Source: Streptomyces sp. ERV7
GTDB lineage: Bacteria > Actinomycetota > Actinomycetes > Streptomycetales > Streptomycetaceae
Length of the DNA stretch: 64,000 nucleotides
Direction: 5' to 3'
Assembly (NCBI RefSeq): GCF_001653515.1
Contig: NZ_LYOY01000040.1
Location: 1,178,001 to 1,242,000 of the forward strand
In this document: piece after piece, positions 33,220 through 41,811 of the stretch
How positions within the stretch are numbered: position 1 is the stretch's first letter
Layout: every line of letters starts with the position of its first letter
Notes under the pieces: model-generated
Database searches by the model: none
Seen by the model: only the letters and a program-made list of their open reading frames with translations
Told to the model about the DNA's origin: nothing
Position numbers and translations under genes: made by a program

Positions 33220-33250
33220 CACTTTTCGGCCCGCCGACGCAGTAAGAAGT
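33215..33250 (+). promoter_or_regulatory. Second copy of the TGTGACACTT element
   Basis: TGTGACACTT-TT-CGGCCCGCC-GACGCAG overlaps the stop codon of the candidate anti-sigma gene and mirrors the element at 30509-30540. No plus-strand gene follows it, so it may be the remnant of a deleted third unit. Confidence 0.4.
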
Positions 33251-33316
33251 GAGCCGACTGGTCATCGGCGGCGCACAGAGCCGGGGTTCCCCCCGTACCC
33301 AAGGCTCGGCGCGAAC

Positions 33317-33355
33317 GGCGCGGGCGGGACACGTTCCCCCGGTCCCGCCCGCGCC
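33317..33355. terminator. Bidirectional hairpin terminator
   Basis: A perfect 14-bp inverted repeat (GGCGCGGGCGGGAC at 33317-33330 and GTCCCGCCCGCGCC at 33342-33355) with an 11-nt loop stands between the converging candidate anti-sigma and L,D-transpeptidase genes. Confidence 0.8.
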
Positions 33356-33413
33356 CTCCCTCTTCGGCCGAGCCGCCACCCGGCCCGGCCACCGGATCAC
33401 CCGGACGACCGGG

Positions 33414-34298
33414 TCACCAGTAGATGACGACCTTGTCGTTCACCTTCACCTGGTCGAAGAGCTTGGCGAGCTTGGCCTTGTCGCGCACGTTCACACAGCC
33501 GTGCGAGGCACCCGCGTAACCGCGCTTGGCGAAGTCCGACGAGTAGTGCACGGCCTGGCCGCCGCTGAAGAACATCGCGTACGGCATGGGCGTGTGGTAG
33601 ATCGACGAGACGTGGTTCTTGCTCTTCAGGAAGACCTTGAAGGTGCCCTCGCGGGTCGGCGTGTACTGCGAGCCGAACCGCACGTCCATCGAGGACTGCA
33701 CCTTGCCGTTGACCACCCAGTTGAGCGTGCGGGTGGTCTTGCTGATGCACAGTACGCGCCCGGTCATACAGCGCTTGTCCAGCTTGGTCTTGGGCTTGTT
33801 GACGGCCTTCCCGGCGAGCTCGTCGCGGGTCGGCCTGGTCGTCATGTCGGCCAGCTTCTGCCAGGTGGTGGCGTCGGCCGAGCCGGTCGCGGGCAGTCCG
33901 CGCTTGCCCTGGAAGCCCTTGACGGCGGCGGTGGTGACGCTGCCGTACGTACCCGTCGGCGTGTCGTCGAACCAGCCGACCTGGGCGAGGCGGGCCTGGA
34001 GCTCGGTGACCTGGGCGCCCTTGGCGCCGGCGGCCATCAGCACCTTCGGCTGCGGCCTGGCGGCCGTGCCGGCGGAGGCGGACGGGGCGACGGCGGCGTC
34101 GGCCTGCCCGGCGCCGTTGGCCTGGTTGTCGTTGGCGGTGTCCGCCGACGGCGCCGAGGAAGGCGCGGCCGCCGCGGGCTTCTGGTCGGCGGCCCCCGAC
34201 GCCTTGTCCGACTGGGCGCCGCACGCGGCCGTCACGGTCAGGACCGTGGCGGCGGCGAGCGTTCTGGCTATGACAGTGGTGAGATGGTTCCGGCGCAT
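33414..34298 (-). CDS. L,D-transpeptidase lipoprotein with peptidoglycan-binding domain
   Basis: A 294-aa lipoprotein (lipobox TAAC, Cys26) with an Ala/Ser/Pro linker, a PG_binding_1 domain (~90-150: GAQVTELQARLAQVGWFDDTP) and a YkuD catalytic domain (~180-294) ending in the active-site HGCVNV. It forms 3-3 cross-links or attaches proteins to peptidoglycan. ATG has AGGGGGG 6 nt upstream. The preceding histidine-rich strand (YHTPMPYAMFFSGG) and GYAGASHGC match active YkuD enzymes. Confidence 0.93.
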   Translation of the reverse strand: MRRNHLTTVIARTLAAATVLTVTAACGAQSDKASGAADQKPAAAAPSSAPSADTANDNQANGAGQADAAVAPSASAGTAARPQPKVLMAAGAKGAQVTELQARLAQVGWFDDTPTGTYGSVTTAAVKGFQGKRGLPATGSADATTWQKLADMTTRPTRDELAGKAVNKPKTKLDKRCMTGRVLCISKTTRTLNWVVNGKVQSSMDVRFGSQYTPTREGTFKVFLKSKNHVSSIYHTPMPYAMFFSGGQAVHYSSDFAKRGYAGASHGCVNVRDKAKLAKLFDQVKVNDKVVIYW

Positions 34299-34391
34299 GG
34301 TCGCCCCCCTGATATTCCCTCTGGTGCCCCCAGAGACTGTTTCCCGGCCCGAACGGTTGCAACAAGCCGTCGAGGAAGCGAGGCGGAACAC

Positions 34392-35993
<1,602 letters not shown>

Positions 35994-36056
35994 TTTGCGC
36001 CCGGCCTTCACCTGCGGGCCGGTGGGGCCCCTTCTGGGCCCGGTGTTTGTCTGCGG

Positions 36057-36260
36057 GCCGGTGGTGGGCTGGTCGCGCAGTTCCCCGCGCCCCTTAGGTA
36101 GTCGGCCTCAGTCGGAGAGCCCGGTTCAGCCACGGGCTTTAGGCCGAGAGCCCAGCTCAGCCACAGTCCTTTAGGGGCGCGGGGAACTGCGCGGAGAACC
36201 ACCCACGGTCCGCAGATCCGGAGGGTTCAGGGGCGCGGGGAACTGCGCGACCAGCCACCC
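36057..36260. repeat. Cluster of Streptomyces REP-like repeats in a gene-free gap
   Basis: The 35994-36299 stretch has no gene. The core GGGGCGCGGGGAACTGCGC occurs on the plus strand near 36174 and 36231 and, inverted, near 36073-36092; flanks such as GGTGGGCTGGTCGCGCAG match. Such cores are very common in Streptomyces intergenic DNA. A second, ~28-bp imperfect direct repeat (GAGAGCCC-G-TCAGCCAC) lies at about 36114-36170. Confidence 0.8.
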
Positions 36261-36299
36261 ACCGGCCCGCACCCACCGGCCCGCACCCGCCGCGCAGCG

Positions 36300-37118
36300 T
36301 CAGAGCGCGGACCCCGTGAAATGCTCCCGCACAAGGGACTGCACCACGGCCAGATCCTGCGCGGCCAGCGCGTCCAGCAGCGCCAGATGCTCGGCCGCGT
36401 CCGCGACCAGCTCGGCACGGCGGGCGACCGGCGCGGCCGTCAGCGGCCACTGCGAGCGCCGGTGGAGGTCCTCGGCCACCTGGAGCAGCTGCTCGTTCCC
36501 GGCGAGCGCCAGCACCGCACGGTGGAACGCACGGTCCGACTCGGCGTAGCCCGCCCGGTCCCCGACCGCCGCCGCCACCGTGGTCGCCTCGGCGAGCGGC
36601 CGCAGCTCGGCCCAGCGGGCGGCGGGTACGGACCGGGCGAGCCGCAGCATCACCGGCACCTCGATCAGCGCGCGCACCTCGGCCAGCTCGGCCAGCTCAC
36701 GCGGACTGCGCTCGGTGACCCGGAAGCCCCGGTTCGGGACGACCTCGACCGCGCCCTCGGAGGCCAGGCGCTGCATCGCCTCGCGCACCGGGGTGGCCGA
36801 GACCCCGAACCGCTCGCCGAGCACCGGCGCCGAGTACACCTCGCCCGGCACCAGCTCTCCGTCGACCAGCGCGGCCCGCAGCGCCTCCAGGATCTGGCCG
36901 CGCACCGAGTACCGGCGGACCTGGGGCGCGGGCGGCTCGCTGTGGGTGTGCTCACCCCGTACGGAAACCTCCCGTACAGCGTCCCGTACAGACGGCTCCC
37001 GTCCAGACGGCTCCCGTACGGACGGCTCGAAGGGCGCGCCCTCCACCCGGGCCTGTGCGGGCACACGGGCAGGCCCGAACGGCGGCACCGCCGTCTCGCG
37101 TGCTCTGCCCTGTTCCAC
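36300..37118 (-). CDS. GntR-family (FadR-type) transcriptional regulator
   Basis: A 272-aa regulator. The GntR winged helix is at ~75-140 (QILEALRAALVDGEL, LGERFGVSATPVREAMQRL, VEVVPNRGFRV) and an all-helical FCD ligand domain follows (RALIEVPVMLRLARS, ESDRAFHRAVLALAGNEQLL). Residues ~35-65 are a low-complexity PSVRE/PSGRE repeat encoded by 15-bp tandem units. GTG at 37118 is chosen because GGGAGGG stands 7 nt upstream; an in-frame ATG at 37193 lacks one. Target unknown. It is divergent from the fhuF-like gene. Confidence 0.85.
   Translation of the reverse strand: MEQGRARETAVPPFGPARVPAQARVEGAPFEPSVREPSGREPSVRDAVREVSVRGEHTHSEPPAPQVRRYSVRGQILEALRAALVDGELVPGEVYSAPVLGERFGVSATPVREAMQRLASEGAVEVVPNRGFRVTERSPRELAELAEVRALIEVPVMLRLARSVPAARWAELRPLAEATTVAAAVGDRAGYAESDRAFHRAVLALAGNEQLLQVAEDLHRRSQWPLTAAPVARRAELVADAAEHLALLDALAAQDLAVVQSLVREHFTGSAL
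36978..37028. repeat. 15-bp tandem repeats in the GntR gene
   Basis: CCCGTACAGACGGCT, CCCGTCCAGACGGCT and CCCGTACGGACGGCT lie head to tail. They encode the variable linker in front of the HTH domain. Confidence 0.8.
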
Positions 37119-37197
37119 CCCAGACCCTCCCACCGCTCGGTATTCCCCCAGCACCATAGGCGGACAAAGCGACAGTTCAAACATCGCGCGCATCCGC

Positions 37198-37216
37198 TAA
37201 GGTAAGCCTTACCTGC
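37198..37216. promoter_or_regulatory. Iron box (DmdR1/IdeR-type) upstream of the fhuF-like gene
   Basis: The palindrome AGGTAAG-C-CTTACCT (37200-37214) within taaggtaagccttacctg closely resembles the actinobacterial iron box TTAGGTTAGGCTAACCTAA. It lies 28-46 bp upstream of the ATG of an iron-reductase gene. DmdR1 with Fe2+ should repress here. Confidence 0.88.
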
Positions 37217-37243
37217 AAACGATCGTGATTCGGTGGTCCCTGC

Positions 37244-38080
37244 ATGACTGTGTCCACGCTGCTCCCGAACCCCCTGGCCGCGTCCTACGCGCGCCTCGCC
37301 GACGTCTACCCCGGCGTCCGGGTCCACGCGCTCGCGGACGGCGAAGCCCACCCCGCATCCCCCGGATGGGTGGGCGCCGATCAGCTCGCCTCCGGCGGGG
37401 ACGCCCTGGACGCCTTTCTGGGCTGGGACGACGAGCAGGTCCTGCGCGACTACGGGCAGCGGGCCCGCCCCGACGTCATCGCCTCCTTCGGCTTCCACCG
37501 GTACGCCTGGCCCGCCTGTCTGCTGATCACGGTCCCGTGGTTTCTGCACCGCCGGGTGCCGCGCGTACCCGTCGAGGACGTGTCCTTCCAGCGCACCCTG
37601 GGACGCCTGACCGTCCGGGTGCGGGAGTTCGCCTGCCTGCCCGGGGACCCGGCGGCCGCACTGCCCGGCGCGCGGGTCGTCCCGGACGAGGAGGCACTGC
37701 GCGCCGAGGTCCGCGAGGCCGTCGCCGAGCACCTCGGCGCGGTGCTCGACGGCTTCGGGCCCCGGATGCGGCGCGGCCGGCGGGCGCTGTGGGGCATGGC
37801 GACCGACGAGATCGTCGAGGGCCTCTGGTACGTGGCGGCGCTGCTCGACGAGGAGCGCCGGGCGATGGGCGAGCTGGAGCTGCTGCTGCCGGGCTCGACC
37901 AAGCCGTATGTGGGCGCCGCGGGCTTCCGTGAGCTGAGCGGGCCGGCGGGCGAGCCGCTGCCGACCCGCGACCGGGCCAGCTGCTGCCTCTTCTACACCC
38001 TGCGCCCCGAGGACACCTGTGTCACCTGCCCGCGGACCTGCGACGCCGACCGGGTGGCCAAGCTGAGCGCCGCGTCCTGA
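37244..38080 (+). CDS. FhuF-like siderophore-iron reductase, 2Fe-2S
   Basis: A 278-aa cytoplasmic protein with the C-terminal FhuF iron-sulfur signature CC-x10-C-x2-C (CCLFYTLRPEDTCVTC). It should reduce ferric siderophores after uptake to release Fe2+. The N-terminal ~220 residues (RYAWPACLLITVPWFL in the middle) match actinobacterial FhuF proteins. Iron regulation is indicated by the iron box just upstream. The start is ATG at 37244. Confidence 0.9.
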   Translation: MTVSTLLPNPLAASYARLADVYPGVRVHALADGEAHPASPGWVGADQLASGGDALDAFLGWDDEQVLRDYGQRARPDVIASFGFHRYAWPACLLITVPWFLHRRVPRVPVEDVSFQRTLGRLTVRVREFACLPGDPAAALPGARVVPDEEALRAEVREAVAEHLGAVLDGFGPRMRRGRRALWGMATDEIVEGLWYVAALLDEERRAMGELELLLPGSTKPYVGAAGFRELSGPAGEPLPTRDRASCCLFYTLRPEDTCVTCPRTCDADRVAKLSAAS

Positions 38081-38273
38081 ATCCACGCCACTCGTCCGGG
38101 TGAGCCAGATTCGAACCCAACTCGCTTTACCGCCACGCCAGTTCGAGCAGATCGCACCTATCCGTATGCCACCGGCCGCCAATGACGGCTTGTTCCCCCG
38201 AAAACGCCTGCGCCCCCGCGTCGCAGGAGCACTATGTCGCCCGGAACGCCTTACGTGATTCAAGGGACACCGC

Positions 38274-39338
38274 ATGCGACTGACCGACATATCTCTGGAC
38301 TGGCTGCTTCCGGGCGGCGTGATGATCGTGGGGGTCGTCGTGGCGTTGGTCGTCCTCACGCGCGGCAAGCGCTCCGGCGAGAGCGCGTCCGGCGACGACA
38401 GCTGGGAGCGCAGCGAGGAGCGCCGCCGCCGGAAGGAAGCCATCTACGGCACCGCCTCCTATGTGCTGCTGTTCTGCTGCGCGGCCGTCGCCGCCGCGCT
38501 CTCCTTCCACGGCCTGGTCGGCTTCGGCCGGCAGAACCTCGGCCTGACGGACGGCTGGGAGTACCTCGTCCCGTTCGGCCTCGACGGCGCCGCGATGTTC
38601 TGCTCGGTGCTCGCCGTCCGCGAGGCCAGCCACGGCGACGCGGCGCTCGGCTCCCGCCTCCTGGTGTGGACGTTCGCGGGCGCGGCCGCCTGGTTCAACT
38701 GGGTGCACGCGCCACGCGGCATGGCCCACGCGGGCGCCCCGCAGTTCTTCGCCGGGATGTCGCTCTCGGCCGCGGTGCTCTTCGACCGCGCGCTGAAGCA
38801 GACCCGTGTGGCGGCGCTGCGCGAGCAGGGCCTGGTGCCCCGCCCGCTGCCGCAGATCCGGATCGTCCGGTGGCTGCGGGCACCCCGGGAGACGTTCGGC
38901 GCCTGGTCGCTGATGCTCCTCGAAGGGGTGCGGACGCTGGACGAGGCGGTCGAGGAGGTACGCGAGGACCGGCGCGCCAAGGAGCAGAACCGGCTGCGCA
39001 GGCGCGAGCAGGAGAAGCTGGAGCGGGCGCATCTGAAGGCGCTGAGCCGACAGGGGCGGAACATGGGCCGGGTGCGGCCCGGCGGCCGCCAGGTCGATGT
39101 GCAGTCCATGGCGGCGAGTGCGGGCTCCGGGCAGCCGAAGGCTGTCGCGGAGCCCGCCATAGCAGAGCCGGGACAACTGCCCCTTCGCCACCGGCCCTCC
39201 CTTCAGGCCGTCACGGACGCTGAGTCCCTGACGGCGTCCAGGACCGTCGACCTCACGGCCGAGGACGACACCCAGACGCTGCCGCGGCTGGACCACCTGG
39301 AGCGCAAACTCAAGGATCTGGAGCAGCAGTTCGGCTGA
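38274..39338 (+). CDS. DUF2637 membrane protein (SpdB-like)
   Basis: A 354-aa protein with an N-terminal helix (WLLPGGVMIVGVVVALVVL) and three more helices (SYVLLFCCAAVAAALSF, YLVPFGLDGAAMFCSVLAV, LLVWTFAGAAAWFNWVHA), as in the DUF2637 family, related to Spd spread proteins of Streptomyces plasmids. A charged coiled-coil-like segment follows (EQNRLRRREQEKLERAHLKA), then a C-terminal helix (LPRLDHLERKLKDLEQQF). Function unknown. The protein is chromosomal and has no plasmid neighbours here. Confidence 0.85.
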   Translation: MRLTDISLDWLLPGGVMIVGVVVALVVLTRGKRSGESASGDDSWERSEERRRRKEAIYGTASYVLLFCCAAVAAALSFHGLVGFGRQNLGLTDGWEYLVPFGLDGAAMFCSVLAVREASHGDAALGSRLLVWTFAGAAAWFNWVHAPRGMAHAGAPQFFAGMSLSAAVLFDRALKQTRVAALREQGLVPRPLPQIRIVRWLRAPRETFGAWSLMLLEGVRTLDEAVEEVREDRRAKEQNRLRRREQEKLERAHLKALSRQGRNMGRVRPGGRQVDVQSMAASAGSGQPKAVAEPAIAEPGQLPLRHRPSLQAVTDAESLTASRTVDLTAEDDTQTLPRLDHLERKLKDLEQQFG

Positions 39339-39359
39339 GCGCGGCCGGTGTGGAGGACC

Positions 39360-40280
39360 TCACGCCGTGCCGTTGCCGAGCTCGAACCAGACGACCTTGC
39401 CCGCCTCGTGCGCGCGCACGCCCCAGGCGTCCGCGAGTGCCTGCACGAGGAGCAGGCCCCTGCCGTGCGTACCGTCGTCGGCGGACGGTACGTACGGCTC
39501 GGGGAGCGCCGGGGTGAAGTCGTGCACCTCGACGCGGAGTCCGGCGGGTGCCAGCGTGGCCGTCACCACCGCCCCCTGGTCCGTGTGTATGAGCGCGTTG
39601 GTCACCAGCTCACAGGTGAGCAGCTCGGCCACGTCGACCGGCCCCGCGTGCTTCCAGTGCTCCAGCAACTCCCGCAGCGCGCGCCGCACTTCCGGCACCG
39701 CTGTCAGATCCGACCGCCCCACCCTGCGGCGCAGCTGCCCATGGAGCACCGCACGCGCACCTGTTCCCCGGAACGCCCCGGCCCGCGCCGCGATGTCGAA
39801 CGGCTCGGGTCCCATCCCCTGCTCCTCCGCCACGAAGCCCATCGTGTACGCGTACGCCGTCGTCCCGGCCAGCGCCGCGTCGTCCGGCGCGATGCCCGCC
39901 GCGCGCATCGCGCCCAGCAGCTGCTCCAGCGAGGCCGCGTGGTCGGTGCCGGTGAAGCGCGCGCCCCCGTACACCTTCGCCCCGTCGCGGTAGCTCAGCA
40001 GCATCGCGCGCAACGCCCGGTTGAACCCGGCCAGTTGCTCCTGCCAGGGGGCGTCGGGGGACACGCCGGGAACGCCGTCCGCCGCCATCCGGCGGTACAT
40101 CACCGTCGCCATCTCGTCGAGCAGCGCCTGCTTGTTCTTGAAGTGCCAGTAGAGCGCGGGCGCCTGGACCTTCAGCTCCTTGGCGATCGCCCGGAGGGTG
40201 AGCCCGTCCAGACCCACCTCGTTCAGGAGCCGGAGCGCGGTGTCGGCGACCTGCGCCCGGTCGATTCTCGTCGTAGCCAC
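39360..40280 (-). CDS. TetR repressor fused to an RsbW/SpoIIAB-like ATPase domain
   Basis: A 306-aa two-domain protein. Residues 1-65 are a TetR HTH (LTLRAIAKELKVQAPALYWHF); ~70-170 begin a TetR_C-type ligand domain (AYTMGFVAEEQGMGPEPFDI) that stops short. Residues ~178-306 form a GHKL kinase fold of the anti-sigma type: N-box ELVTNALIH (Glu224, Asn228), Asp254 in VEVHDFTP, and HGRGLLLV. This pairing is unusual. GTG codes Val178 at the junction and may once have started a separate gene. The divergent monooxygenase gene shares two CTTAAC-N3-GTTAAG operators with this gene. Confidence 0.85.
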   Translation of the reverse strand: MATTRIDRAQVADTALRLLNEVGLDGLTLRAIAKELKVQAPALYWHFKNKQALLDEMATVMYRRMAADGVPGVSPDAPWQEQLAGFNRALRAMLLSYRDGAKVYGGARFTGTDHAASLEQLLGAMRAAGIAPDDAALAGTTAYAYTMGFVAEEQGMGPEPFDIAARAGAFRGTGARAVLHGQLRRRVGRSDLTAVPEVRRALRELLEHWKHAGPVDVAELLTCELVTNALIHTDQGAVVTATLAPAGLRVEVHDFTPALPEPYVPSADDGTHGRGLLLVQALADAWGVRAHEAGKVVWFELGNGTA

Positions 40281-40281
40281 C

Positions 40282-40311
40282 TTGACAATTTAACACCGTT
40301 AAGCGCAGGCT
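40282..40311 (+). promoter_or_regulatory. Promoter of the flavin monooxygenase gene
   Basis: TTGACA (40282-40287), 18-bp spacer, CAGGCT (40306-40311), then 6 nt to the ATG at 40318. The -35 is perfect and the -10 weak. Operator A overlaps the spacer. Confidence 0.55.
40289..40303. promoter_or_regulatory. Operator A of the TetR-ATPase / monooxygenase pair
   Basis: TTTAAC-ACC-GTTAAG is a 15-bp dyad in the divergent promoter region, matching operator B except at one arm base and one spacer base. Confidence 0.75.
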
Positions 40312-40317
40312 CGCGGT

Positions 40318-41802
40318 ATGGAACTTAACAACGTTAAGGGAGCCGTCGGTGCCGACGCCGGCGTCGATGTCGATGTGCTGATCTGCGGGGCCGGGCCCAC
40401 CGGCCTCGTGCTCGCCATGGACCTCGCCCGCCGCGGCGTCCCCGCGCTGCTCGTCGAGAAGTCCGACCGGCTCTTCCCCGGCTCGCGCGGCAAGGGCCTC
40501 CAGCCGCGCACCCAGGAGGTGCTGCACGACTTCGGGATCCTGGAGACGGTCCGCGCGGCCGGAAGCGAGTACCCCCGGATGCTCAGCTGGGAGGGGCCGG
40601 ACGGCAGGACGCGCGGGCGCGAGTGGGACATGATGGAGCGCTCGGAGCCCACCGAGCAGACCCCGTACGCGAACGGCCTGCTGATCGGGCAGTCGCACTT
40701 CCAGGCGCTGCTCCACGACCGGCTGCGCGCCCTCGGCGGCGAGGTCGTGTTCGACGCCGAGCTGACCGGGCTCGACCAGGCCGCCGACACGGTCACGGCC
40801 CGCTTCGCGGACGGCCGCGAGGTCCGCGCCCGGTATCTGGTCGCCGCCGACGGTGGCAGGTCCACCGTGCGCCGGCTGCTCGGCGTCGCCATGAACGGCG
40901 AGTCGGTCGACCCCAAGCCGATGCTGGTGGCCGATGTGGTCGTCGCGCCGGACGCGTTCGTCGACGAGGACAACTGGCATGTGTGGGCGGGCGCGAGCGG
41001 CGGCGCCGTGGTGCTCTGCCCGCTGCCGGGCGCCCCCCGGCTGTTCCAGCTGGTCGCCCAGTACGAGGACGTGGACGCGGTGCCGGACGCCACGCCCGAG
41101 GGGGTGCGGAAGCTGGTCGCCACGCGTACGCCGGTCGCCGCCGACGAGATCACCGAGGTCGTCTGGGCCTCGGAGTTCCGGCCGCGGGCCGCGCTGGCCG
41201 AGCGCTTCCGGGTGGGCCGGGTCTTCCTCGCCGGGGACGCCGCCCATGTGCACTCCCCGGCCGGGGCACAGGGCCTCAACACCAGCGTCCAGGACGTCTA
41301 CAACCTCGGCTGGAAGCTCGGCCAGGTGCTGCGACACGGCGCTCCGGCCGCCCTGCTCGACACCTACGAACAGGAGCGGCAGCCGGTCGCCGCCGACGTC
41401 CTCGGCATCAGCACCCGGCTGCACCGCCAGGCCCTGCTCGGCGGCGACAGCCAGCGCGGCAACGTGGTCAAGCAGCTCGGCATCGGCTACCGCGGCGGCC
41501 CGCTCTCCTCGGGCGCGGCCGGAGCCCTGGAGGCCGGTGACCGCGCCCCCGACGGCATACTGCCCGAGGGCCGCCTCTTCGACCTGTTCGGCGGCCCCCA
41601 CTTCACCCTCCTGGCCATCGCCACCGAGGCCCCGCCGCTCGCGAACGAGCAGGTCCGCGTACACACCCTCAACGCGTACGAGACCTACGGCCGCGGCCTG
41701 TTCCTCGTCCGGCCGGACGGCTACATCGGCTGGGCGGGGGAGACGGACCGGGGGCTGAGCGACTATCTGGCGCGGTGCGGTGCCGGTGGTGCCGGTCGTT
41801 AG
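40318..41802 (+). CDS. FAD-dependent aromatic monooxygenase (FAD_binding_3, Rox/OxyS-like)
   Basis: A 494-aa single-component flavin hydroxylase. It has the GxGxxG dinucleotide site (VLICGAGPTGLVLA, ~residue 22), the YLVAADGGRSTVRR motif and the FAD-ribityl motif VFLAGDAAHVHSPAGAQGLN, then a C-terminal thioredoxin-like domain (GDRAPDGILPEG to the end). This class hydroxylates aromatic polyketides, phenols or antibiotics such as rifampicin. Control by a TetR-type repressor fits a drug-inactivating or detoxifying role. Substrate unknown. It appears leaderless. Confidence 0.88.
   Translation: MELNNVKGAVGADAGVDVDVLICGAGPTGLVLAMDLARRGVPALLVEKSDRLFPGSRGKGLQPRTQEVLHDFGILETVRAAGSEYPRMLSWEGPDGRTRGREWDMMERSEPTEQTPYANGLLIGQSHFQALLHDRLRALGGEVVFDAELTGLDQAADTVTARFADGREVRARYLVAADGGRSTVRRLLGVAMNGESVDPKPMLVADVVVAPDAFVDEDNWHVWAGASGGAVVLCPLPGAPRLFQLVAQYEDVDAVPDATPEGVRKLVATRTPVAADEITEVVWASEFRPRAALAERFRVGRVFLAGDAAHVHSPAGAQGLNTSVQDVYNLGWKLGQVLRHGAPAALLDTYEQERQPVAADVLGISTRLHRQALLGGDSQRGNVVKQLGIGYRGGPLSSGAAGALEAGDRAPDGILPEGRLFDLFGGPHFTLLAIATEAPPLANEQVRVHTLNAYETYGRGLFLVRPDGYIGWAGETDRGLSDYLARCGAGGAGR
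40324..40338. promoter_or_regulatory. Operator B, inside the monooxygenase coding start
   Basis: CTTAAC-AAC-GTTAAG is a dyad with perfect 6-bp arms lying within codons 3-7 of the monooxygenase, whose N-terminus MELNNVK is therefore partly dictated by the operator. Confidence 0.8.
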
Positions 41803-41811
41803 GGCGCCCGG

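Noticed and set aside
38101..38160. tRNA-like segment on the minus strand (GGTTCGAATC T-loop look-alike)
   Set aside because: The bases flanking TTCGAAT do not form a T stem and no acceptor or anticodon stems could be drawn, so it is not a tRNA gene; at most an old remnant.
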